DNA of 64,000 bases, taken from positions 513,261 to 577,260 of the forward strand of contig NZ_JAKWJQ010000002.1 in assembly GCF_022761015.1 (NCBI RefSeq), read 5' to 3'. This document shows positions 1 to 7,662 of the stretch, piece by piece. Under the pieces are notes generated by a model, which searched no databases, was not told where the DNA came from, and was given only the letters and a program-made list of their open reading frames with translations. The first letter of the stretch is position 1. Each line of letters opens with the position of its first letter. Source of the stretch: Humibacter sp. RRB41 (GTDB taxonomy: Bacteria > Actinomycetota > Actinomycetes > Actinomycetales > Microbacteriaceae). Both the position numbers and the translations under genes were made by a program.

Positions 1-29
1 CGACATGGGGGGATGCCGGCCACGGCCGT

Positions 30-311
30 CTACGCCGCTCGCGCTCGATCAACCCGCTGTTCGTCACGCGCCGGGAAGAACCTCGCCACGTCCACGTCCC
101 ACGCGTCGGCAAGCCGAAGCAGCTCAGGACCCGTGAACGGGATGCGACCGAGGAACCGCTGATTGACTGACTGTCGAGAGATCTCGAGAACCGCTGCGAC
201 TGCCTTCTGGTCCTTGCGCTTCTCTGCTGCGATGCCACGCACCCTGTCGGCAATCACTGTCAGCTCGTCCTGCATGTCCGCCACTGTGACAGGATTCCAT
301 GTCATGCGCAA
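30..311 (-). CDS. small helix-turn-helix protein (phage-repressor-like)
   Basis: A 93-residue protein starting at TTG; a second in-frame ATG lies two codons later. The central part (about residues 35-85) reads as an XRE/Cro-type helix-turn-helix: KAVAAVLEISRQSVNQRF fits the two HTH helices, followed by a PFTGPELLRLADAWDVD segment typical of the third and fourth helices. There is no other domain. It is divergent from a second small HTH gene across about 100 bp containing repeated GACAG half-sites, an arrangement usual for phage immunity switches. Family membership is seen in the sequence; a phage origin and repressor role are inferred. It could equally be a free-standing chromosomal XRE regulator. 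Confidence 0.6.
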   Translation of the reverse strand: MRMTWNPVTVADMQDELTVIADRVRGIAAEKRKDQKAVAAVLEISRQSVNQRFLGRIPFTGPELLRLADAWDVDVARFFPARDEQRVDRARAA

Positions 312-408
312 GCAGCATTGACGCCGTGTCTCGCCGTCCTGACAGCTTCCCGTAGCAGACTGTCGGGAATCCTTGACAGAACGTCAGATAATCCGTACGC
401 TCAGGTTC
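312..408. promoter_or_regulatory. divergent promoter/operator region between two HTH genes
   Basis: A -35 TTGACA (373-378) and a -10 TACGCT (396-401) are spaced 17 bp and point right; the downstream ATG lies 7 bp past the -10, so the transcript would be leaderless. GACAG (341-345) and CTGTC (360-364) form an inverted pair. TGAC-N5-GTCA (374-386) overlaps the -35, and another TGACAG lies at about 288 inside the leftward gene. These repeated half-sites look like operators for one or both HTH proteins. Which protein binds is inference. Confidence 0.5.
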
Positions 409-738
409 ATGACGAATGTAGTTCCAAGCACTACCGCAGACGCCATCCAGCACGCACGTGCCGCACACCTTCGCGACCTCTTCGAGCCGTGGTCCCTCCG
501 CAAGCTCGAGACACGCACGGGCATCGGACGCGGTGTCCTTGAGACCCGATTCAAGGGCACCACCGCACTCACGATGGCCGACATCGAGATCCTCGCGCCC
601 GTCATCCGCATGGCCCCAGAAGAGCTCTTCGCCGAGCTACTCGCGATCAATCCGGACAACAAAAAAGGCCCAGCCTCCGAAGAGACTGGGCCAAAGAAGC
701 TCCCCGTGGTGGACTCGAACCACCAACCTGCCGGTTAA
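409..738 (+). CDS. small helix-turn-helix protein whose frame reads into tRNA-Asn
   Basis: A 109-residue frame. ATG 409 is preferred because a TTGACA/TACGCT promoter would start the RNA on it; the longer TTG frame from 373 begins inside the -35. Residues of about 20-80 form an HTH domain (WSLRKLETRTGIGRGVLETRF then TMADIEILAPVIRMAPEELF). The last 25 or so codons cross the inverted repeat at 661-692 and the 3' half of tRNA-Asn on the opposite strand, and the stop TAA lies in the complement of the anticodon loop. That tail is therefore not an evolved protein end. It suggests a gene whose original 3' end was replaced when an element recombined into the tRNA, as in integration-dependent immunity phages. 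Alternatively the true gene is a remnant. HTH call fairly sure, history inferred. Confidence 0.5.
   Translation: MTNVVPSTTADAIQHARAAHLRDLFEPWSLRKLETRTGIGRGVLETRFKGTTALTMADIEILAPVIRMAPEELFAELLAINPDNKKGPASEETGPKKLPVVDSNHQPAG
661..692 (-). terminator. intrinsic terminator of tRNA-Asn
   Basis: Read on the minus strand, GGCCCAG, a 12-base loop and CTGGGCC form a 7-bp GC-rich stem followed at once by TTTTTT. It begins 8 bases after the tRNA 3' end and is a textbook Rho-independent terminator for that gene. Confidence 0.85.
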
Positions 739-772
739 CAGCCGGCTGCTCTGCCAATTGAGCTAACGAGGA
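700..772 (-). tRNA. tRNA-Asn (GTT)
   Basis: The minus strand folds into a full cloverleaf. The acceptor is TCCTCGT paired with ACGGGGA (one T-G wobble), with discriminator G at 700. The anticodon stem GCCGG/CCGGC carries the loop CTGTTAA with anticodon GTT at 737-739 (complement). The T-arm GGTTCGAGTCC is intact. CCA is not encoded. The 3' half overlaps the end of an antisense HTH reading frame, and tRNA 3' ends are common integration sites. Confidence 0.95.
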
Positions 773-857
773 TCGCCCGTGCGGGCTCCCCTACTTTACC
801 AAAGCGCGCGCAGGGTACAAATCGAGTCGGCGGCGGCGCGGCGCGGCGCTTTGCGCG

Positions 858-1673
858 CTATTCGCTGAGGCGAAGAGCCGCGGCCAGTCGCGCGACGTAC
901 GGGTGGGTCGGCGCGGTGAAGACATCCTGCATCGTGCCGTAGCCGACGAGCGATCCGGACTGCAGAACGGCGACGGTGGCCGTCGCATTGCGCAGCACCC
1001 TGGCGTCGTGGCTGACGATCACAGCGGCGAAATCGTGCAGCCCGTGCAGCTGCGCCAGCAGATCGACGACCGAGTCGCGCACGGTGACGTCGATGCCGGC
1101 GGTCGGCTCGTCGGCGACGAGCAACGCCGGGTCGAGCACGAGTGCCCTGGCGATCGCGACGCGCTGTCGCTGGCCACCGCTGAGTTCGTACGGATATTTG
1201 TCCAGCACGCCGAGCGGAAGGTGAACGGCATCGAGCATCGATGCGCTCCTAACGCCCGCGTCGCGACGGCTGAAGTGCTTGTCGCGCTCGAAGATCGGGC
1301 CGGCCACCAGCTCTGCGACGGTGGAGGTGCGATCCAGGCGCGTGCCGGCATCCTGCTGCAAATAGCCGACGTGGAAGGTCAGTCGATCGCGATCACGAGC
1401 CTTCAGCTTGCGGATCGAATAGCCCATCACCGTGGCATCTCCGCCCGTGATGCGCGGAGACGCACCGCCGTCCGCACCCGCGTTGGCGGAGATGATGCGG
1501 GCGAGGGTGCTCTTGCCCGACCCGCTCTCGCCGAGGATGCCGAGCACCTCGCCCGGCTTCACGCGAAGGCTGATGCCGCGCAGGGCGACGCATCCTGCCG
1601 ATGCGCCGTGCGGCGGGTATTCAGCAGAAATGTCACTGAGTACGATCGGGTCGCGGAATTTCTGGGCGGTCAT
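858..1673 (-). CDS. oligopeptide-type ABC transporter ATP-binding protein (orphan)
   Basis: A 271-residue cytoplasmic ATPase. The Walker A is GESGSGKST, the Q-loop region GYLQQD, the signature LSGGQRQR, the Walker B LLVADEP and the H-loop VSHD. The C-terminal PTHPYVARL tail is characteristic of the peptide/nickel (Dpp/Opp) group, where it precedes the permease contact region. The ATPase core is single, whereas importers of this group normally pair two ATPases with two permeases and a binding protein. None of these partners is in the window; the gene lies alone between dnaG and tRNA-Asn. It may serve a transporter encoded elsewhere. Family assignment is firm, substrate unknown. Confidence 0.85.
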   Translation of the reverse strand: MTAQKFRDPIVLSDISAEYPPHGASAGCVALRGISLRVKPGEVLGILGESGSGKSTLARIISANAGADGGASPRITGGDATVMGYSIRKLKARDRDRLTFHVGYLQQDAGTRLDRTSTVAELVAGPIFERDKHFSRRDAGVRSASMLDAVHLPLGVLDKYPYELSGGQRQRVAIARALVLDPALLVADEPTAGIDVTVRDSVVDLLAQLHGLHDFAAVIVSHDARVLRNATATVAVLQSGSLVGYGTMQDVFTAPTHPYVARLAAALRLSE

Positions 1674-1725
1674 ACCGTGACTCCGAGGTGCATGACCGAC
1701 AGCTTATTCGCGCGGTCGGCCGCCT

Positions 1726-3618
1726 TCACTCTCCGCGCAGGCGAGCCCTCTGTTGATCGATCTCGAGTAGCTCACGCTGAACGGCGGAGTAGGCCTCACG
1801 GTCCGCCGGATCTGCACGCTGCAGCCTGCCGAGGGCTGTCGCCTTGCGCCGCAGCAGCTCGCGATCGAGAAGTGACGCCACCACCGAGGTCGAGAACAAC
1901 GCGGCACCGGCCTCGTCCCTCGCGGGGATCGGCGCGACGCTCAGCTGTCGAACCAGGTCGACGAACGGGGGCGGCACATCGTTCGTGATGCGGTCCACCC
2001 AGCCGGGGCCGGTGTACTGGTCGATGTTCGCGGCGATCGCGTCGCGCACGACGGCGAGGGACGCATTGGAGAAGGATGCCTGCACCAGCGCGCCGACGCG
2101 CTCGGCCTGCACGTGCTGCGGATACTGCAGCACCGCCATCAGTGCGTCGCGTTCGAGCCTGGTCGCAGGGTCGGAGCCGATGTTCGCGAGAGACGCGGCC
2201 GGCTCCGCCCGTTGTGCCCCGTCTGTGCCGTCGCGACGCGCCTCACCAGACGTGCGCTCATCCTGCCCCGGCCGGCCGGTACGGCCGCTCTGAGTCTGTC
2301 GGGCGGCCTGCTGGACCGCCTGCTGCACCTCGCCGAGTTCGGAGCCGAGCATGCGCGTGAGCTGCCGCGTGTAGCCGGGCCGCAGCGCAGGATCGCGAAT
2401 GCCCGCCACGATCGGTGCGCACTCGCGGAGCGCTGCGACACGTCCTTCGACCGTCTCGAGGTCGTACTTGCCGAGCGCCTGCCTGATCACGAATTCGAAC
2501 ATCGGCCGCTTCGAGTCGATCATGTGCTGCACCGCGGCATCGCCTTGCTTGAGGCGCAGGTCGCACGGGTCGAGACCCTCGGGTCCGACCGCCACATACG
2601 TCTGCGCGGCGAATCGCTGTTCCTCGCCGAACGCACGCAACGCCGCCTTCTGGCCTGCGTCATCCGGGTCGAAGGTGAAGACGACCTCGCCGATGCCGCT
2701 GTCGTCGCCGAGCACCCTGCGCAGCACCTTGATGTGGTCGACGCCGAACGAGGTGCCGCACGTGGCGACCGCGGTGCCGACGCCTGCGAGATGGCAGGCC
2801 ATCACATCCGTGTAGCCCTCCACCACCACGACGCGGTGCGAACGCGAGATCTCACGTTTGGCGAGATCGAGCCCGTAGAGCACCTGTGCCTTGTGGTAGA
2901 CCGGCGTCTCCGGGGTGTTCAGGTACTTCGGGCCCTTGTCGTCGTCGAACAACCGCCTGGCGCCGAACCCGACGGTCTGTCCTGTGACGTCGCGAATCGG
3001 CCAGATGACGCGCCCCCTGAAGCGGTCGTACGCGCTGCCGCGCTCGCCCGTCGAGACCAGTCCGGATGCCGCAAGCTCCTCCGCGGTGAAACCTCTGCCC
3101 CGCAGGTGGGAGCCGAGCGAGTCCCAGGTGTTCGGCGCGTAGCCGACGCCGAAGCGCTCGGCCGCCCCTGGGTCGAAACCGCGCTCGCCGAGGAAGCGGC
3201 GGCCGGCATCCGCGTCTGATGCGCCGAGCCGCTCCCGGAAGAACTCCTCTGCTGCGGCGTTGGCGGCGATCAGGCGCGCCCGGTTGCCGGTCTCGGCAGC
3301 TGCCGGACCGCCATCCTCGTAATGCAGCGTGTAGCCGAGTCGGCCCGCAAGGCGTTCGACCGCCTCGCCGAACGTGACGTGATCCATCTTCTGCAGGAAC
3401 TCGTAGACGTCGCCGCCCTCGCCGCATCCGAAGCAGTGATAGAGCCCCACCTGCGGGCGCACGTTGAAACTCGGGCTTCGCTCGTCGTGGAAGGGGCAGA
3501 GGCCCTTCAGCGACCCGACGCCCGCCGGCTTGAGGGCGACATAGTCGCCGACGATGTCGGCGATGTTCGTTCTGGCCTTGACCTCTTCGACATCGCTCTG
3601 TCGAATCCGGCCTGCCAT
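1726..3618 (-). CDS. dnaG: DNA primase
   Basis: A 630-residue primase that synthesises RNA primers at the replication fork with the DnaB helicase. The N-terminal CHC2 zinc finger has Cys41, His44, Cys62 and Cys65 (CPFHDE and HCFGC). The catalytic core and a TOPRIM domain follow, with VVVEGYTDVMA as the acidic motif and FTFDPDDAGQKA as the DPD motif. A charged Gly/Arg/Glu-rich linker (about residues 440-490) leads into the C-terminal helicase-binding region. The start MAGRIRQ is chosen because the zinc-finger domain begins there and a -10 TAGACT lies 7 bp upstream, predicting a leaderless mRNA. The longer upstream frame has no family-like sequence. It follows dgt after 156 bp on the same strand. 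Confidence 0.97.
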   Translation of the reverse strand: MAGRIRQSDVEEVKARTNIADIVGDYVALKPAGVGSLKGLCPFHDERSPSFNVRPQVGLYHCFGCGEGGDVYEFLQKMDHVTFGEAVERLAGRLGYTLHYEDGGPAAAETGNRARLIAANAAAEEFFRERLGASDADAGRRFLGERGFDPGAAERFGVGYAPNTWDSLGSHLRGRGFTAEELAASGLVSTGERGSAYDRFRGRVIWPIRDVTGQTVGFGARRLFDDDKGPKYLNTPETPVYHKAQVLYGLDLAKREISRSHRVVVVEGYTDVMACHLAGVGTAVATCGTSFGVDHIKVLRRVLGDDSGIGEVVFTFDPDDAGQKAALRAFGEEQRFAAQTYVAVGPEGLDPCDLRLKQGDAAVQHMIDSKRPMFEFVIRQALGKYDLETVEGRVAALRECAPIVAGIRDPALRPGYTRQLTRMLGSELGEVQQAVQQAARQTQSGRTGRPGQDERTSGEARRDGTDGAQRAEPAASLANIGSDPATRLERDALMAVLQYPQHVQAERVGALVQASFSNASLAVVRDAIAANIDQYTGPGWVDRITNDVPPPFVDLVRQLSVAPIPARDEAGAALFSTSVVASLLDRELLRRKATALGRLQRADPADREAYSAVQRELLEIDQQRARLRGE

Positions 3619-3631
3619 GGCGACGAGTCTA
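3619..3631 (-). promoter_or_regulatory. leaderless promoter of dnaG
   Basis: On the minus strand TAGACT (3631-3626) is followed by seven bases and then the dnaG ATG, so transcription would start at or next to the start codon. No Shine-Dalgarno sequence is present. No clear -35 is visible. Confidence 0.5.
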
Positions 3632-3774
3632 CTGACGCTGCCCCACCACTCTGCGCGAGCCGGAGGCCTGGGGATGAAGCGGAAGCATGTGAAGGGCGAG
3701 ACGCTCTGCGAGGCGGAGGCCATACGGGCGCCGTACTCGGCCAAGCTTCCGGTCGACGCCGGCGCGCAAAAGGT

Positions 3775-5082
3775 CTAGCGGCACAGCCTCTCGAACCAGG
3801 CGATGGCCGACTGGTCGGTGAGGCTGGCCACCTGATCGACGACCGCCCGCTTGCGCTCCGCGTCGTCGGATGCCTGGCGCCAGTCCTCCGCGAAGCCCGG
3901 ATCGAGCTCGTCCTCGCCCGACGCCAGCAGTACGTCTGCGAGCTCGGAGAGCATTGTGCGCTGCCTGGCGTAGATCGGCTGCCTGGTGTTGCGCGACATC
4001 ACGAACGTCGCGACGATGCCCTTGAGCACCGCGATCTCGGCCTGGATCTCGCGGGGGACGACGACATCGGCGCCGAACCTGATCAGGCTGCCGTGCGGGT
4101 GTGCGTCGCGGGTGGCGCGGGCGGACGCTACGGCGAACCGACCGATCAGCTGACTGGTCAGGTTCTTGAGTCGCGCCTGGGCACGACGCGAGCCGTCCCA
4201 GGTGTCGAGCCAGGCATCCAGGTTGTCGAGGCGATCGAAGGCCGCGATCAGCTCGTCGTGGCGTACCTCGCCGCCGATCCACTCGTACATCGAGCCGACG
4301 AGGTTGTCGTGGTCGACACGGCTGCTCAACGCCGCGACGTCGATGTAGCCGTTCACGACGGCATCCTCGAAGTCGTGCACCGAGTAGGCGATGTCGTCGG
4401 AAAGATCCATCACCTGCGCCTCGATGCAGCGTGCGCGCTCGGGGGCACCGTCGCGGAGCCAGTGGAAAGCTGGCTCGTCGTCGGAGTAGAAGCCGAATTT
4501 GGCGCGGCCGCTCGGGTCTGCGACCGACGATGATGCGGGCCACGGATACTTGCAGCTCGCGTCGAGGCTCGCCCTTGTCAGGTTGAGCCCATACGGATGC
4601 CCGTCAGCCCCGAACACCTTCGGCTCGAGTCGGGTCAGCAGCCTCAGTGTCTGTGCGTTGCCTTCGAAGCCGCCGATGTCTGTCGCCCATTCGGACAACG
4701 CTCGCTCACCGTTGTGGCCGAACGGCGGGTGCCCGATGTCGTGCGCCAGGCACGCGGTGTCGACCACGTCGGGATCGAGTCCGAGGCTGGACGCCAGTTC
4801 GCGCCCGACCTGAGCTACTTCGAGCGAGTGCGTGAGCCGGTTGCGGGCGAAGTCGAGCCCGGCGGCCGGAGACAGCACCTGCGTCTTCGCGGCGAGACGG
4901 CGCAGCGCGCTGGAGTGCACGAGACGAGCTCGGTCTCTCGCGAAGTCGCTACGCCTGGTCGAGTGCTGCTCGGGAAGCCAGCGTTCTCTGTCGAATTCGG
5001 TGTAGCCGGCCTGTTCGGCCGATCGGTTGTGGTGCTCCTGGCCTGGCACGGCATCGTGGGTGCCGTCGATGTCAGCCGCCAC
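3775..5082 (-). CDS. dgt: deoxyguanosinetriphosphate triphosphohydrolase-like HD-domain protein
   Basis: A 435-residue cytosolic enzyme of the dGTPase family, which splits dNTPs into nucleosides and triphosphate and so trims dNTP pools. The HD phosphohydrolase domain shows the metal-binding set: NRLTHSLEVAQV supplies the first His, ACLAHDIGHPPFGHNGE the HD pair, and LSDDIAYSVHD the distal Asp. Residues RRLAAKTQV near the N-terminus are typical of the family. The ATG overlaps the end of dusB by 11 bp, so the two are probably translationally coupled; dnaG follows. This dusB-dgt-dnaG order is usual in actinobacteria. The exact preferred dNTP cannot be read from the sequence. Confidence 0.93.
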   Translation of the reverse strand: MAADIDGTHDAVPGQEHHNRSAEQAGYTEFDRERWLPEQHSTRRSDFARDRARLVHSSALRRLAAKTQVLSPAAGLDFARNRLTHSLEVAQVGRELASSLGLDPDVVDTACLAHDIGHPPFGHNGERALSEWATDIGGFEGNAQTLRLLTRLEPKVFGADGHPYGLNLTRASLDASCKYPWPASSSVADPSGRAKFGFYSDDEPAFHWLRDGAPERARCIEAQVMDLSDDIAYSVHDFEDAVVNGYIDVAALSSRVDHDNLVGSMYEWIGGEVRHDELIAAFDRLDNLDAWLDTWDGSRRAQARLKNLTSQLIGRFAVASARATRDAHPHGSLIRFGADVVVPREIQAEIAVLKGIVATFVMSRNTRQPIYARQRTMLSELADVLLASGEDELDPGFAEDWRQASDDAERKRAVVDQVASLTDQSAIAWFERLCR

Positions 5083-6259
5083 TCGTGTTCACCTCGGCCT
5101 CCGCGAGCTGGGCGTGCTGGTCGGCGGCGATGGTGCGCGATTCGAGCCAGCGGTCCGGGAGCGACGGCACCTTGGGGGTTCCGGCGCGACCGCGCGGTCC
5201 CTCGGCGTCATCTCCGGGATACGGCAGCGCGGAGTCGAGGGTTCCGAGCAACTCGTCAAGCTGCTGCAGCGTCTCGACGGTGGCCAGCTTGGCTCGGAGT
5301 TCACCGCCGACCGGGTACCCCTTGAAGTACCAGGCGACGTGCTTACGGATGTCGCGGCACCCGCGTTCCTCGCTCTCGAAGAACTCGACGAGCAGTTCTG
5401 CGTGCCTGCGGAATGCTGAGACCACTTCTCCGAGGTTCGGGTGCGCGATCGCGGCGTCGGCCTCGTCCTGGCTGATCACGCCGGCGCGAGCCCTGAAGGC
5501 GGCGGCGAGGTCGCCGAACAGCCACGGCCGCCCGAGGCAGCCGCGCCCCACGACGACGCCGTCGCATCCGGTCTGCTCGACCATGCGCACGGCGTCCTGA
5601 GCCGTCCAGATGTCGCCGTTGCCGAGCACGGGCACGCTCGTCACCGTCTCTTTGAGAGTGGCGATCGCCGACCAATCGGCCTGGCCGGAGTAGAACTCGG
5701 ATGCCGTGCGCGCGTGCAGCGCGATCGACGCGACTCCGGCATCCTCGGCGATGCGTCCCGCCTCGAGGTACGTGAGATGGTCGGAGTCGATCCCCTTGCG
5801 CATCTTGATCGTCAGCGGAAGCGAGCCGGCGGCCTCGACGGCGCTGGCGACGATGTCGCGGAACAGGTCGAGCTTCCACGGCAGCGCCGCTCCCCCGCCC
5901 TTGCGGGTCACCTTGGGCACCGGACAGCCGAAGTTGAGGTCGATGTGGTCGGCACGATCCTCCGCGACGAGCATCGTCACGGCTTCGCCCACCGTCTTCG
6001 GGTCGACGCCGTAGAGCTGGATCGAACGAGGCGTCTCGCTCTCGTGATGACGGATCAGCCTCATCGATTCCGGCGTGCGTTCGACAAGTGCGCGCGAGGT
6101 GATCATTTCGCTCACATAGAGGCCGGCGCCGAACTCACGGCAGAGCCTTCGGAAGGCCGTGTTCGTGATGCCCGCCATCGGCGCCAGCACGACGGGCACG
6201 TCGAGTCGCAGCGACCCGATGGCCAGCTGCGACGGGCTTAGTGTTGCGGTGGGAGACAT
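5072..6259 (-). CDS. dusB: tRNA-dihydrouridine synthase B
   Basis: A 395-residue FMN-dependent enzyme that reduces uridines in tRNA D-loops. The TIM barrel opens with VLAPMAGITNTAFRRLCREFGA (FMN-binding first strand). It carries the catalytic stretch NFGCPVPKVTRKGGGAALPW with the active-site Cys and LTIKMRKG. It ends with GNGDIW and GVVVGRGCLGRPWLF for phosphate binding. MSPTATLS at 6259 is chosen over the far longer upstream frame because conserved sequence begins just after it and the divergent ybaK starts 45 bp away. The C-terminal tail after KLATVETLQQLDELL is longer and acidic. It overlaps dgt. Confidence 0.95.
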   Translation of the reverse strand: MSPTATLSPSQLAIGSLRLDVPVVLAPMAGITNTAFRRLCREFGAGLYVSEMITSRALVERTPESMRLIRHHESETPRSIQLYGVDPKTVGEAVTMLVAEDRADHIDLNFGCPVPKVTRKGGGAALPWKLDLFRDIVASAVEAAGSLPLTIKMRKGIDSDHLTYLEAGRIAEDAGVASIALHARTASEFYSGQADWSAIATLKETVTSVPVLGNGDIWTAQDAVRMVEQTGCDGVVVGRGCLGRPWLFGDLAAAFRARAGVISQDEADAAIAHPNLGEVVSAFRRHAELLVEFFESEERGCRDIRKHVAWYFKGYPVGGELRAKLATVETLQQLDELLGTLDSALPYPGDDAEGPRGRAGTPKVPSLPDRWLESRTIAADQHAQLAEAEVNTSGG

Positions 6260-6304
6260 CACCCACGATTCTCTCAGATGGCGCCTGAAAGGAACGAAGA
6301 GCGC

Positions 6305-6775
6305 ATGCCGCAGGGACGTGACCGGGTGTTGGAGGATGCAGAAGCGCGCGGGCTTCAGGTGCGCATCGTCGAGCGGCCGGCGGCGGGTTCGCTGCACGAG
6401 GCCGCCGCCTTGCTCGGTCTGCAGCCGCACGACATCGTCAAGACCCTCGTCGTGAAGCGTCATGACGGCGACTATCTCTTCGCGCTGGTTCCTGGCGGAC
6501 GCAAGATCTCCTGGGCGAAGCTGCGTGCATTGGTCGGCGTGAACAAGCTGTCGCTGCCGGATGCCTCGCTCGCGCTCGACGCGACGGGTTACGAACGTGG
6601 CACCATCACCCCGCTCGGTTCGACGACGGCCTGGCCTGTGTTCGCCGACTCGAGTGTCGCCGGACGCACGATCGCGATGGGCGCAGGCGAGCACGGCTAC
6701 AGCGCGTTCGTCGATGCCGACGCGTTAATCGGCGCCTACGGTGCCACCGTCGCCGACATCACCGACCCCGAGTAG
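6305..6775 (+). CDS. ybaK: YbaK/EbsC-family aminoacyl-tRNA deacylase
   Basis: A 156-residue single-domain protein. Family members hydrolyse mischarged Cys-tRNA(Pro) or Ala-tRNA(Pro) in trans. Visible hallmarks are HDIVKTLVVK with the conserved catalytic-type Lys, FALVPGGRKISWAKLRALVG, and GYERGTITPLG, which matches the GxxxGxxxP loop. Start 6305 is preferred because AAGGA lies about 11 bases upstream; an in-frame ATG at 6278 is the alternative. It is divergent from dusB and convergent with the dsbA-like cluster, the only plus-strand gene in this block. Amino-acid specificity is not predictable by eye. Confidence 0.88.
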   Translation: MPQGRDRVLEDAEARGLQVRIVERPAAGSLHEAAALLGLQPHDIVKTLVVKRHDGDYLFALVPGGRKISWAKLRALVGVNKLSLPDASLALDATGYERGTITPLGSTTAWPVFADSSVAGRTIAMGAGEHGYSAFVDADALIGAYGATVADITDPE

Positions 6776-6799
6776 CCCGGCGTCAAGCCCCCGGCTCAC

Positions 6800-6847
6800 G
6801 TCGCACTTTCTGTTCTATTGGCCGTCCGATTCACCAGAAAGTGCGAC
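6800..6847. terminator. long inverted repeat between convergent genes
   Basis: GTCGCACTTTCTG (6800-6812) and its exact complement CAGAAAGTGCGAC (6835-6847) form a 13-bp stem with a 22-base loop. Flanking bases (CGGCTCAC and GTGAGACG) extend the pairing imperfectly. It sits between ybaK and the small gene ending at 6863, so it may terminate transcription from both sides. There is no T-run. The stem contains an A/T-rich core unusual for this genome and could instead be a dispersed repeat unit. Confidence 0.5.
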
Positions 6848-6862
6848 CTGAAGTGAGACGGG

Positions 6863-6970
6863 CTAGTCGGTGTGGGTCGCCACCGATGTGTCGTCGGTCG
6901 TCGGAAGAACACAGGCGTCACCCTCGCACACGATCGCGTTAGGGTCGCCGAGCGGCTTCAACGCGGTCAT
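6863..6970 (-). CDS. 35-residue CX4C small protein coupled to the DsbA-family gene
   Basis: A very short frame whose ATG overlaps the TGA of the upstream dithiol gene (ATGA) with GGAG four bases before it, which argues strongly for translation. The product begins [18 protein letters not shown], has two cysteines in a CEGDAC arrangement, and ends in a Thr/Asp-rich tail. There is no signal peptide or membrane segment. The start context, the clustered cysteines and coupling to an oxidoreductase suggest a metal- or disulfide-related partner of that protein. That role is inference; the function is unknown. Confidence 0.65.
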   Translation of the reverse strand: MTALKPLGDPNAIVCEGDACVLPTTDDTSVATHTD

Positions 6971-7662
6971 GCTCCGACCTCCGCCGACTCCGTGGATGCT
7001 TCGGAGGAACGCTCGTTCCAGACCTGCTCGAGCACCTGGGCGAACGTCGCCGCCTCTTGAGCGCCCGAGACGCCGTACTTGCCGTCGATGACGAAGAACG
7101 GAACGCCGCCGATGCCGAACTCCTGCGCGAGCGCTTCGTCTGCGCGTACCGCGTCGAGGTACTCGTCGCTCGACAGCGATCGCACGACGTCGTCGCGGTC
7201 AAGACCGACCTCCGCGGCATAGTCGGCGAGGTCGTCGACATGTCCGACGTGTCCGCCCTCGACGAAGTGCGCCTTCAGCAGGCGTTCCTTCATCTCGAGC
7301 TGCTTGCCGTGGGCCTTCGCATAGTGGATCAGGCGGTGCCCTAGAACGGTGTTGGTGTGCTTGACCGAAGGGAAGTCATAGTGAAGACCCGCTTGCTCGG
7401 CGATCGCGGTCACGCGATCGAGCATCTGCGTCGCCTGCTCAGGATCGATGCCCTTGTGTTGCGCCAGGTACTCGGTCTCGCTGCCCTCGAACTCCACCGG
7501 CGTCTCCGGATTCAGCTCGAAGCTGTGGTACTCCACCTCGACCGCACGGTCGTCGCCTGCGCCCTGGAAGAGGCCGCTGCCCGCCTCGAACTTGCGCTTG
7601 CCGATGTAGCACCAGGGGCATGCTATGTCGGACCAGACGTCGATCTTGATGGGTTCACTCAC
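6967..7662 (-). CDS. DsbA-family (FrnE-like) dithiol oxidoreductase
   Basis: A 231-residue thioredoxin-fold protein with an all-helical insert, of the FrnE/2-hydroxychromene isomerase-like group. The redox motif CPWC lies at residues 15-18 ([14 protein letters not shown]), and the cis-Pro loop is [12 protein letters not shown] near residue 180, with GAQ shortly after. There is no signal peptide, so it acts in the cytoplasm, as do other FrnE proteins linked to disulfide handling and polyketide isomerisation. The GTG start overlaps the uppS stop (GTGA), and the 35-residue gene overlaps its own end. Reading frames extending upstream belong to uppS sequence in another frame. Substrate unknown. 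Confidence 0.88.
   Translation of the reverse strand: MSEPIKIDVWSDIACPWCYIGKRKFEAGSGLFQGAGDDRAVEVEYHSFELNPETPVEFEGSETEYLAQHKGIDPEQATQMLDRVTAIAEQAGLHYDFPSVKHTNTVLGHRLIHYAKAHGKQLEMKERLLKAHFVEGGHVGHVDDLADYAAEVGLDRDDVVRSLSSDEYLDAVRADEALAQEFGIGGVPFFVIDGKYGVSGAQEAATFAQVLEQVWNERSSEASTESAEVGA

Noticed and set aside
903..1988. 361-residue open frame on the plus strand
   Set aside because: It lies antisense across the ABC ATPase and the end of dnaG, which have full family motifs; its own sequence is Arg/Ala/Val composition typical of a shadow frame.
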